Below, one piece after another: positions 34,131 to 44,764 of a DNA stretch of 64,000 nucleotides. Positions within the stretch are counted from its first letter, which is position 1. Every line of letters begins with the position of its first letter. The notes below the pieces were generated by a model. It worked only from the letters and a program-made list of their open reading frames with translations, was not told where the DNA came from and made no database searches. The DNA lies in assembly GCA_037367405.1 (NCBI GenBank), contig JAZKJV010001871.1:868001-932000 (forward strand), read 5' to 3'. A program made the position numbers and the translations under genes. This stretch comes from Ottelia alismoides. Taxonomy: Eukaryota > Streptophyta > Magnoliopsida > Alismatales > Hydrocharitaceae.

Positions 34131-34789
34131 GCCGAAACCTTCAGCGTCTATATCAGATGAGAGTGATCCAACGGAGCAACGAACATAGGACTGCGACTTT
34201 TTTTGTTGAAATTCGCAATACAAATTTGTTTGTGGATGATATTGAAACCCACGAGTTCCTCTCCACAGAAGAACTAGTGCATAACACTGTCAAGTTCCCA
34301 AATGTCATTGATGATGAGATTTTCACTATCTTGATGAATACATCTATGCCCACCTATCCTTGGAAAAATAGGAGGCAATCATTGGAATTTTATGTGAACA
34401 AGATTCTGTGATAGAAGAATTCTGTGATGCATTGAATGCAAAACCCTCAATGCTAATGGCAGACACCATTCAGTGGAAAGATCCGACACCAGCGACATGT
34501 ACTATAGCTGAAGTCACCAACAAGCTGAATTAAACCCCACATGAGCTCAAACCACTTCCAACAAATATGAAGTATGCCTTCCTTGCAGGTGCGCAAAACA
34601 TGTTTCCCATAATCATCAATTCTCAGTTGAAACAAGAATGAGAATCTCATCTTCTTGAGGTTCTAGAAAGAAACCGCAAAGATATAGGCTGGAAAATTTT
34701 AGATCTCCATGGAATAAATCCATCATTGTGCTCGCATCACATATACCTTGAAGAGGACATCAAACCTTTCTGAGAATTTTAGTACAGAT
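34131..34789 (+). pseudogene. Y protease-RT connector, degenerate
   Basis: The connector is partly open (34157-34411, with LFVDDIETHEFLSTEELVHN) and aligns with 51.38-51.90 kb of X (FLDDKVTQEFLSTKEGLDN). It has no enzyme motif. The segment KPLPTNMKYAFLAG precedes the RT domain, as in related pol proteins. Confidence 0.7.
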
Positions 34790-35610
34790 TAAATCCAAAT
34801 TTTCGAGAAGTTGTGATGAATGAAATAATGAAATGACGTTGTGGGATTCATATATCCCATCTCTAACTCGAAATGGATGAGCCCCTTGCATGCTGTGCCA
34901 AAGAAGTCAGGTTCACCATGGCCAAGAATGATAAAGGAGAGGAGATCACAACCAAGGTACCAACATCTTGGCGCATCTGTATGGACTACAAGCGTCTGAA
35001 TCTAGCAATCAAGAAGGACCATTTCCCACCCCTTCATCGACCAGATCGTTGAGCGATTGGCCAAGAAGGAATGTTTTTATTTCTTGGATGGTTACTCTGG
35101 TTACAACCAAGTCACTATCGCTCCTGAAGATCGAGAAAAAAATCCTTCGCCTGTCCATTTGGGACCTACACATTCCACATAATGCCATTTAGGTTGTGTA
35201 ATGCTCCACAATATTTCAGCGATTCATGTCGGTCGTATTCAGAGATATGGTTGGAAGTTTTCTTGAGGTTTTTATGGATGACTTCTCAATCTACGGTGAC
35301 AGCTTCGACCAATGCCTATATTATTTAGACTGAGTATTGAAGAGTTGTTGTGAAGTGAACCTTGTGCTCTCGTAGGAGAAGAGCCATTTTATGGTGACCG
35401 AGGTTATTGTGTCAGGCCATGTCATATCAAAATGTGGAATGGAGGTAGACTCTGCGAAGGTGGACGCCATTTCAAAACTAGAGCCACCAACAAACTTGAA
35501 GCAAGTCAGATCATTCTTAGGGCATGTCGGTTTCTACCGACGATTCATCAAAGATTTCAATAAACTTGCCTGACTGCCGATTGAGCTTCTAGGTAAGGAG
35601 TGATTTTATC
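34790..35610 (+). pseudogene. Y reverse transcriptase, broken
   Basis: RT fragments occur in order with several frame changes: WRICMDYKRLNLAIKKDHFP, CPFGTYTFHIMPFRLCNAP, FLEVFMDDFSIYG, and the thumb region SGHVISKCGMEVDSAKVDAI with RSFLGHVGFYRRFIKDF. The catalytic pair is intact as FMDDF (Asp codons 35277-35282), but the surrounding frame is interrupted by stops at about 35330, 35374 and 35571. The enzyme would copy element RNA into cDNA. Confidence 0.88.
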
Positions 35611-36060
35611 GTTGATGATCGAGTACTCCAAGCATTAAATCAACTGAAAGAACTAATCACCCAGGGCCATGTCCTTCAATTGCTAGATTTACCTCTCCCA
35701 TTTGAAATCATGACAGATGCATCCAACTATGCCATTGGAGCAGTTCTAGGACAACATAGAGATAAACTGCCATTTGCAATTCACTATGCTAGCATGACCC
35801 TAGATGAAGCTAATAAAAACTATACTGTCACTAGAAAGGAGCTGCTAGTAGTAGTCTTTGCCTTGGAGAAATTCAGATCCCACCCATTGGATACAAAGTG
35901 ATCATTTATAGAGACCATTCTGCCATCAAGTACTTACAAGCCAAGAAGGATTCCAAACCCATGATCATCAAATGGATCCTCCTACTCCAGGAGTTTGATC
36001 TAGAAATCCGTAATAACCTGGAGTTAAAAATGTGGTGGAAGATCACTTGTCAAGATTACC
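35611..36060 (+). pseudogene. Y RNase H, broken
   Basis: LDLPLPFEIMTDASNYAIGA carries the first Asp (MTDAS) and [18 protein letters not shown] the catalytic Glu. A frame change near 35900 is followed by [20 protein letters not shown] (DHSA-type motif) and [13 protein letters not shown]. These are the usual Ty3/gypsy RNase H landmarks. The domain removes RNA from the RNA-DNA hybrid during cDNA synthesis. Confidence 0.85.
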
Positions 36061-37152
36061 AGAGCTGGATACTCCTGAGAAGAGCTTATTACTGATTATG
36101 AAAACTTTCCCAGATGAAGCAATTTTGTCAGTCACCTCGCTCCCTTGGTTTGCCGATATTGTGAATTATCTTGTGTCCAAGAGAACTCCACAAGATTGGC
36201 TGAAGTTGAAGGTCGACAAATTTCTGTTAGATATTCATTTCCATCAGTGGGAGGATCCTTATCCCTTTTGTGAGGGGGCATACTGCATCTGGAGGAGGTG
36301 CATTCCTCAGGAGGAAGTCCAAAGCATCCTCGAGTATTGGCATGACAGAGAATCAGGAGGACACCACTCTAGAAGAAGAACGACAATAAAAGTTCTACAA
36401 TGCTGCCTTTGGTGGCCAACTCTATTCAATGATACAGAAGACTTTGTTAAACATTGCACCGACTGCCAGAGACTGGGCGACACTATTGGAATGAGAGAGA
36501 TAATGCCTCTGCAGTACATTAAGATTTCATACATGTTTAACACGTGGGGCATTAACTTCATGGGCTCGTTCCCCAACAATCAGGGTTTGGAGTATATTCT
36601 TCTTGCTGTCGACTATGTGAGTGATGGGTGGAGGCCATCCCAACCCAAGCTGCGGATAGTCGCATTGTCTGCTGATTTCTGAAAGATTACAAGGTTCGGG
36701 ATCCCTAAAAGTCTTATATCATAAGGGGATAGACATTTCATCAACAGAGAGGTGAAGAAACTGACACATGAATTCTGCCTTGAACATTACGTTGCCTCTC
36801 CATACCACTCACAATCCAATGGCTTGACCAAATGTTCAAATAAGAAGATAAAGACAATTCTATGGAAGCTTGTATGCCCTGATAGGAAGATATGGTCATA
36901 ACTCCTTGATTCCATTCTTTGGGATCTGCATACAAGTCACCATTATGAATGTCTCCCTCCCTCCTGATGTACGTCATGACATGCCATTTGCCCATAGAAC
37001 TCATTCACAAATCTTTTTGGGCAATTAATGTTTGTAATTTGGATTCCAAGAAGGCCAGAAAGAACATAAAGCTGGATCTGAATCGACTTCTCGAATTCTG
37101 CGAGTATGCATACAATAATAGCCTAGTGTACAAGAAGAAGGTCAAGAAGTGG
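36061..37152 (+). pseudogene. Y integrase, N-terminal and core part, broken
   Basis: The HHCC-type zinc region is seen as GGHHSRRRTT ... HCTDCQRLG. The core begins YMFNTWGINFMGSFPNNQGLEYILLAVDYVS. The first catalytic residue is Asn (codon AAC 36554-36556), where X has Asp, so the active site is lost. The rest of the core is stop-ridden, but FHQQRGEETDT-like and IELIHKSFWAINVCNLDSKK segments continue to VYKKKVKKW, where the frame is cut by the insertion at 37153. Confidence 0.85.
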
Positions 37153-39134
37153 TGATGAATCTACGATTCATTACAATAAAGGGTCCAAATAAGATCTTCC
37201 TGAGCAGTATCATGGTGAGTTTATGTGCTTTTCACTACACTTGTCATTGATCTAATTTTCTGGTTGACTGTCAGTATTTAAGCATAATTTCATGTGGTTA
37301 GGGTTTGATGAGTTCTTCGTTCAGTTTGAGGTCATTTTCATGCATCCTACTTGATTTGCGAGTTTGACACCATTCATGTTTATTACTCTCATCATAGGCA
37401 ACCCTGTCTCAACATAACTCTATCTCATCCAACTTTATACCACATAGTTCTACAATACCAACTTGCAAAATCAAAAGAAATCTTAGGGCATTTCAACAAA
37501 TCCACCCTCCTTTGGACTTCTATGCAAAATGCCCCATTACTTGAATGCACATCATGGCTTAAATCCCTTTTAATCCCATGCATGCAGGGAGCTCTCCCTA
37601 TCTCCACACACTTCATTTCCATGCAAAAGAAATAAAGAAAGCAACTAACAACATCTCACGTCATCCCTCCCTTTCTCTATGTGCATGCAACTCATCTGAA
37701 GTTCACACTCCTTCTTTTTTGACGACTTGGACACCTAAACCACATGCATAAATGCCACTGTCTGGTTTAAAAACAAATCTGTATCAATCATCAGAGTTCT
37801 ATTGCACGTGGTGGTTTTCCATGAAAATCATGCTGATCTTTACATGAAATTCGCCTGCCATATCTCATCTACCTTCATCACCCGCATGCATCGTGGAGCC
37901 TCGTGCAAAATTCATGATCGAATTATATGGATGGGTCTCTTTCTAAATCCTATGGCCAATTAAATTTCCTAGAAAAGATCTAAACTATCCCAAATTTTGT
38001 GAGATTGATTGGAATAATTCCAACTATGGGCATGCTTATTTCCTTAAAAAAATATCCGACCTTTACGCATACCAATGCTCTAGACCCATTCGACCATCAT
38101 CAGATGGGCAGGAATTAAGCATACAGATTCATCCATCTCATCAAATCACAATTATCCCTTGCGCAACCCATGGCCCAGTACATGACATTTCCTTTTGCAG
38201 CAGATCTGAATACACGAGAATCATGATATGGATTAGCACGATACCTCCTCCTTGATGTCCAGAATTGATGGAGCCATATTTTTTTGCTTTTATTCCTGCC
38301 AAAAAACATACGCACCTCACACTAATGATTCAAGCAAATCACGAGATTCTCAGGCTGTAATAACGTATTCGATATCAATGGGTGACCAACCATCATGCAT
38401 GAATGGGGATAAAATGAGAAGGAGATCGGCATGCAAGGAAGGCTCGAAACCACGAGGACATCACAGTGGTCTGAGGAATAGACGTGCAGATCACCACGAG
38501 CAACATCTATGCAAACATCTTCTCCCCATTCCAAGATCTCCTCCCAGGCCTCAATCTCATTTCATTTTTTTGCCGTGCTTTTGTCTTAATGTTTCTTTTA
38601 AGTTGCATTTCAGTTTGATGCCTTTTGCTACTTTTAATACCATGGTTCCTACAGAAACGTACATCAGATTTCTCTCTTGATTCAATATAAATGGTGGCGT
38701 GGAATACACAACAAGAGTAGAAGCAGGAAAAACCATCTACGGGAGGAAGGAGTAATCATATATTGGCTCCTCGGCACGTGGTTTCGTGACTCTCAATGGC
38801 TACAACATCCCAATAGTGACACCCTTGCCCCAAGCACAATGGCAACCTACCTCTCTTGATTCCTCCCTCTGTGCTAGGCGGAACTCTTTATACCACTGGC
38901 CAGCAAGTTAACCAAGGGGAGACTGCTCGGACCTTCTTTTACCGTAACTTCATTAGAAGATCATGCGCCCGTTTATTCTCTGTTCTACTTTGATGCAATC
39001 TTTGCTTATCTAACTTCCTTGAATATTTTTTTGTCGATTGTCTATTTGGTGAAATCTTGTAGTTACTTTTGATTATGTTCCTTCTCTGTTTACAACTTCA
39101 CTCTAGATAGATGCTTGAGTTTTACATTAAGTGG
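37147..39134. mobile_element. Insertion of about 1.98 kb in the Y integrase, probable solo LTR
   Basis: The integrase sequence stops after 'aagtgg' (37147-37152) and resumes with 'aagtggcatgacaag' (39129 on), so the insert 37153-39128 created a 5- or 6-bp duplication. The insert begins TGATGAATCTACGATTCATT, close to the start of the Athila-type LTRs here (TGATGAATCTCCATTTCAT), and ends TTTTACATT(A). The expected CA end would be read as TA if the duplication is 5 bp (agtgg), one C-to-T change from the norm. A TATAAAT lies at about 38684. No coding frame was recognised. The remainder of the insert does not visibly align with the other LTRs, so the class is uncertain. Confidence 0.65.
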
Positions 39135-39464
39135 CATGACAAGCACATATGCCGCAAGACTTTTGAACTGAGTCAGATGGTTTGGTTGTTTGATGCAAAG
39201 CTCAAACTATTCCCAGTGAAGCTGAAGAGCAAGAAAACCAGACCTTTCATAGTGAAGCATGTGCGTCACAATGGAAGCACTGTTATATATGGCTTGTCGA
39301 CTGACTCACAACTGTTTGTGATCAGCAAGCAATTACTAAAGCCTTATCTCGAGCATGATACATTTTCGTCCTTGGTTGATTCGATTCAGGTGGTCTACGA
39401 TGAAGAAATTCACACCACAACATTAACAGAATCGGACGAGGCACAGAAAAATATTTTTGATTAG
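39129..39464 (+). pseudogene. Y integrase, C-terminal part
   Basis: The frame runs open from the insertion boundary to a TAG at 39462-39464: KWHDKHICRKTFELSQMVWL, FDAKLKLFPVKLKSKKTRPF, LLKPYLEHD. It aligns residue by residue with the M1 integrase tail (KWHDKNIRRNTFEPRQNVWL). This small C-terminal domain binds DNA in retroviral-type integrases. Confidence 0.85.
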
Positions 39465-41809
39465 TTATTCTTTTTCTTCTCTTCTTTTTATTTTCATTCT
39501 TCAAAATATTTATTCTGTGTTTCCCTCACCCCATTCATCAGTGCTATACTTAAAATATGCTTCATCCTTAGTACGGGGGGGGGGGGGGTGAGTGCCCTTA
39601 GGTTGTTCATTCTTCGATCCTTCACCCGTCTCCTCAACTTTTGATAATCTGTCTATACTTACGGATATTTTACCTTATGTATAGGGGGGAGACATGCCGA
39701 GTTGATGATTCATTTATTCGTCCCCACTCCCGTCCCTCTCTGCAGGTAGAAGACACTCTACTGTACTTAGGATTAATTAATCCTAAGTATAGGGGGGATG
39801 GTCGACTTCTTATTCTTTATTGAGTCATTATAGTATAGATTTTTCTATACTTAGTATGAGTTATGTCGTCCTTTTCTCTTCCGTCTATGAGGACATAGCT
39901 CAAGCTAAGTATAGGATGGTCAATATATACTCGGTATATATTTTAGCCATACTTTGTACTTTTGTATTTTCAATAATGTGGTTAATCAATAATAAGAGAT
40001 TAAAACATTAAAATTATCTATATATATTGATTAATAAATTGGGTAAAAATGTTTTGCAAAATGTTTGAAAATGATTGTAAAATCTTTTTGAAAAATCATT
40101 TGAAAACTGTTTGGAAAATATTTTGTAAAATGTTTCAAACTTTGTTAAATTGTTGTGTTTGTAAAAATTTCTTTTCTTTGTTTGAATAAAGTGTTTTGAA
40201 AATCTATTTGCAAATGATTTTGAAAATGGTTGTAAAAATAATTTGAAAAATCTATATAAACTGTTTGAAAAATCCTTGCAAAATGATTTTCAAATTTAGT
40301 AAATATTTGTAAAAATAATTTGTCAAACTAGTTTATAAAATAAAGTTTTCAAGATACTTGTGAAAATATTTTCAAATTATTTTGAGAACTATGTACATAA
40401 TCCAATCAAATAAGTAATCTTTTACAAACATAACACATTAACCTGTAAATAATAACTAAATCCTTGTAAATACATGGTGTAAATTCTTTTACCTAATTCT
40501 TGTAAATTACAAAGATGCACTCCCGTGTAAATAGATGCACATAATTATTTGCCAAAACTTTTTGTTTCTGAATTTGCAAAACTTTTAAAAAATCCATAAA
40601 AAATTCCAAATCAGAAAATTGCTTCATAAATATATTTTCTTGCATTGTACATAGAATCCCCATTTTTCGAAATAACCTAGACAATTGAATAAGTCTAAAT
40701 AAAGCCTGAAGATTGGAGCTTGGAATAGACCTTAATACACTTAATTTTAGAGGAACTCATTCAGGACTGGAATTGGAGATACTTCATGTCACCTTGACAT
40801 AATTCTTTCGGGTCCATAAGACTATGTTCATGAGTCAATTCAATATGCCTAAATAGAACCCTTCATATCATCTGTAAGACTCTCAAGATCGTGACTTGAC
40901 TAGAAACCTCACATCTAGCACCGAGTTCAACTCAGATGGATTGGTGAAAAATCTTGGAGTATAAGTCGGGATGATGCAAAGCCGCTTTGTCAAAGGTGGC
41001 TCGGGAACCATTCTTGGGGATTGTTGACATCGGTACTCTAACCCACTTCTTTTGGTAACAAAGATATCCAAAGATTGTGGATGGATTGAGATAATGCTTC
41101 GGATGAGGAAGGGTCTATCGACACAACTTTTTCCAAGACCCAAAAAATGGATGGAACAAAAGATATTATATCCACTGGATACAAGCGAGAATGCGTAAGC
41201 TGTACAAAGTCAAAGAAAATATCCAAAGAAGCCTACATCCAAAAATTCCACAAACATTTGAGCTTTATAAAAAGCCTTCTTCTTGTTGAAGAATAAGTTA
41301 CAGTGACTGACTTCACAAGGGAATGAGACTACACTAGTCCATTCCCACTTCTTTTCCCATTCTTCTAACTTCTTCCACAATTCGATTGTAAAGATCGGGA
41401 GCACCAGACCTTGGAAGGGGATATCTATCTCCACGAGGACGGGTTACCAAAAGAGCAGATGCCTCGATAGTTTAATGGTTTTGTTTGGGGAGAGATGAAT
41501 AATTTCACACACATGGTTTTATCACTTCAAGGTAGCAAGAGTATTTGACTGAGAGGATGGTTCTAACCTGGTTGTGAATTGGACTGGATGATAGAAGTAT
41601 GGAACCTAAGGACTGTTGTGTCACACTTCTTGAATTCTATGTGGTTCCGAAAACACCATTAATCCAAAGGACTCTCTAAGCTCTAAACTTTGCTTTTATT
41701 AAGACAAGTTTAAAAGTTGAAATTTATTCCAAGATTTTTTCTTTTTCTTTTCTTTATTTTTCTTTTCTACACTTGTAGGCATAAGTGTTTGCTAGGGACT
41801 AGCAAAGGC
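39465..41809 (+). mobile_element. Y non-coding 3' internal region
   Basis: Its order matches M1: hairpin array (39.55-39.91 kb), AT-rich 'aaaatgttttgcaaaatg' block (40.04-40.40 kb), then a unique-looking stretch shared with M1 and M2, ending with 'tttgctagggactagcaaaggc' just before the LTR. No env-like gene is supported; short frames such as 40883-41143 are not conserved. Confidence 0.7.
39546..39920 (+). repeat. Hairpin array with polypurine-like ends in Y
   Basis: Modules lie at 39546-39588, 39654-39690, 39764-39797 and, weaker, 39845-39915. Module 3 is a perfect 26-bp palindrome (TACTTAGGATTAA and its inverse) followed by TAGGGGGGA. Module 2 ends ATGTATAGGGGGGAGA. Module 1 ends in an uninterrupted run of 14 G (39575-39588). 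The trailing text GTATAGGGGGGA equals the functional polypurine tract of M2 (GTATAGGGGGA next to the LTR). Confidence 0.75.
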
Positions 41810-41821
41810 AAGTATATGGCG
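41810..41821 (+). promoter_or_regulatory. Degenerate polypurine tract of Y
   Basis: The text 'aagtatatggcg' directly before the LTR start occupies the position of the M2 polypurine tract (GGTATAGGGGGA), but the G run has decayed. Confidence 0.55.
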
Positions 41822-43381
41822 TGATGAATCTCCATTTCATTGCCTTTATTATTTCATTTGTCCTTTAAAACCTAGCTAAAAGCATGTATATATCATTAAT
41901 TTATCAAAATAAACACACGATAACTTGTACAAAATAATGTATAAAATACTGCACATTTACTTTATTTATTTCCAAAATAAAATAATAAAAAAAAGAAAAG
42001 AAAAAGAATGAAGTGTGAAAGATATTGATTGGCCCTAATGATAACAGAGAATTTCTCGAGGGTCTAGATAAATATCCAATCGCTGAAGTGACCACTCAAA
42101 AATCCCTCTGTTGATCAGCAATTAACCCACAATATTGAATAAATAATTAATCCCCAAAAATGTGGAATTAATATTTATTTTCTCTACCATAAAATGCATA
42201 GTGTATAAGCATGTAGAGGTCGAACCACAGAGAGCAAAATAGGTAGAATATGGTTATCTATGTATAGCCAAGCCATTTTTGCAAATCATGCTTTTTGTGG
42301 GTTTTTAATTTTTTTAGTTTTTTATTTCATATTTTTATTTGTTTTTTAAATTTCCGATTTTAAATTTTCTTTATTATTATTATTATATATATTTTTAATG
42401 TTTTCTTTTTATATAAAATAAGATATATATATAATAAGGGCAAGAGAGATAATGTATTTATAAAAATAGGTAAAAAAGCAAAATTCAGTGAATAAAATAT
42501 TTTTGTGCTTTTTATAATTTTTTAATTTTTTGTATTTTTTTTATATTTTTTCTTATTTATATATATTTTTTAAGGTAAAAAATATCCCACTAATGGATTA
42601 ATACATAATTCGAACTTAACATGGGTTTGAAAAAATAACAAATAGGTCTCAAAATTACCCAAATTAATTTTAATACATATATAATAATATATAGGTAATT
42701 AAAAAACATAAAAAACATATTTTTGGTATTTTTGTGGAATTTTTTCATTTTTTGTTGGATTTTTGGAGCTTTCTGATTTTTTTTAATTTTCTTTTTCTTA
42801 TTTTTAGGTTTTTTTGTTTTCTGGACTTAATAAATATAAAAATATATCATATATAATTTTTTTTTGGATTTTTTCATTAAGTTTTTTTGGTATTTTATAA
42901 ATTAGACAGTGACTAATTAGGCTCCTTTTTAATTTTTAAAATTAGATAAAATGTAAAATGCTGACTAAAAATATGCGCATGAAAATACACAACATGAAGC
43001 ATTTATTCCTATTTTTTCGTATTTTTAGGAGCAATGTAGGTATTTTTAATAAATATATAATGTCTACAAAAATTTATGTCCTGGCATGGGCACTTTTGCA
43101 TATAAAATAAAGTCCAGGGAGGTATGTGCAACTTACCCAAAAGTTTTAAATGCGTATTCAACATTTTAGGGTTAAATTTCAGTTTCAAAAACCACTGGGG
43201 TTAATTTGCAAATAACTAACACGTGGCAAGGCACGTGACTCCTACAAGTAGGGACTAAAATGAAAATACTAAAAATCTAGGGGCCTGCTTGCAAATTTCA
43301 CAAAAATATAAAATGCGCATTACATTTTATTGGACTTTTTTAAAATACAAAAACCTGCAAGGTATCCCTGCAATTTTCCCA

Positions 43382-43405
43382 CCTCACGTGGGACAACACG
43401 TGAGG
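43382..43405. promoter_or_regulatory. Inverted CACGTG pair in S
   Basis: CCTCACGTG and CACGTGAGG are inverted across six bases, giving two G-box cores in a dyad, followed by 'tgacatgg'. The M2 LTR has a pair at 59478-59496 with the same trailing motif. Confidence 0.5.
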
Positions 43406-44748
43406 TGACATGGAATGGACCTTTTTGCAATTATATGAAACTCAGGGGTCTTTTTATAAAATTTCCACTTTATTTTTAATGCTATATTTAATTTACAAGA
43501 CTAAATAATTAATACAAAAAGAGAGGGGTACGGATGCATATTACCCCTAAACGTGCGTGCTGGCGGACTACTAGATGTGCTTCACTTGGCACGTGGCGTC
43601 CCCTCGTGCGTTGATGACACTTCGCCGATGAGCGGACATGATTAGATCCACGAGGAGGATCCAACGGTCAAAGCATGTCTTCATCGGATGATCCTGATCA
43701 AAACTGGGCGCTCCACCTTGATCGGACGGCAGGGAGGCAGGTTGGAAGAACTGGGAAAGGGCTCGCTGTTAGCGAGCTTTGATCGGGCACGACAAGCTCC
43801 TTCGGCCTCCTCCCGCACCGCCGTGGGTCTCTTCACGTGCCTGGAAGCTTCCCGCGTCTAGAGATGTCTTCAGAGGGGCTCCTAGAGGTCCGCAGAGGTC
43901 TAGCGAGCTCGGAGAAGAAAGGGACCTCCAGGAACCTCCTGCAAGGTCCAAATGAGCCCAGGAGGGCTTCTTTGATCGCCAAACCTGCACAGAAAGAACG
44001 GGCAGCTCGAGGGCTATGACCTCGACCGGGAGTTGAAGCTGATACGCGGTGAAAATGGTATGTGCGGCAAAGCTCCGGCGAGGGGAAGAGGCGAGCTTCG
44101 ATTCGCTGAATCGAGAGGGTTCTGGTTGATCTGGGGCGATCAGGAGATGGAGAATGCGAGAGGGAACAAGATGACGGTGAAAGGTGAGTTAGAGCACATA
44201 GGGTTCCCAACGAAATCTTTCGCCGGAGCGGAGCTCCGGCGAACTTTGATTTAACTAATCTAAGCTAACCACTACACTCATAATTAAACTACTTACGTAA
44301 ATTAAATACAGGAATTAAAACCTAGCTAAACAAGCAAGAAAGCAGCTCTTACACCTGGTGGAGAACCAGGGAGCAGGGCTTCGCCAGAGCGCCACCGTGG
44401 GTGCAACCCCGCCTTCTCCGACCGATGCAAGCCTCCAAGAGCTTCCCCCTGTTACAAGGAACCTATCTAGACCGAAGGCTAGGGTGGAAGAAGGGCTAAG
44501 GTTGACCAAATTTGTAGAGGAAGGCCAGGAATTTTATTTATAGGCATGTTGGTGCACCCTTATTGACCGGGGTTAATCAAATAATTGATTGGGCTTCTGG
44601 GCGATCCAAGTAGGTGGCGTGATTGAGGGATGATAGACGGAGGTTTTTCGTGAAGGAATCAAAGGGAGACGTCAACGGTTAGGAAGAGGAAATTGGGAGA
44701 AGATGGCTTGATGGATGTTTGTCACGCCATGCGGCTGGGGGCAGAGGA

Positions 44749-44764
44749 GTTGACCGCGGTCAAC
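44749..44764. promoter_or_regulatory. Perfect W-box palindrome in S
   Basis: GTTGACCGCGGTCAAC is a perfect 16-bp palindrome made of two facing TTGACC cores. A second dyad, TGGTCCA-ac-TGGACCA (44782-44797), lies 17 bp further on in the place of the G-box palindrome of M2. Confidence 0.6.

Noticed and set aside
39575..39588. Run of 14 G as an assembly error or telomeric repeat
   Set aside because: It is not telomeric. A collapsed or expanded homopolymer is possible, but the run sits at the polypurine-like end of a hairpin module whose neighbours also carry G runs, so it is treated as real with uncertain length.
39465..41809. An env-like gene between integrase and the 3' LTR of Y, as in some Athila elements
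   Set aside because: No frame longer than about 90 codons and no signal peptide or transmembrane pattern shared with M1 or M2 was found.
43769..44543. Overlapping short frames in the GC-rich core of S as genes
   Set aside because: They are not in register with the cores of M1, M2 or Y and show no recognisable domain; long frames are expected in GC-rich DNA.
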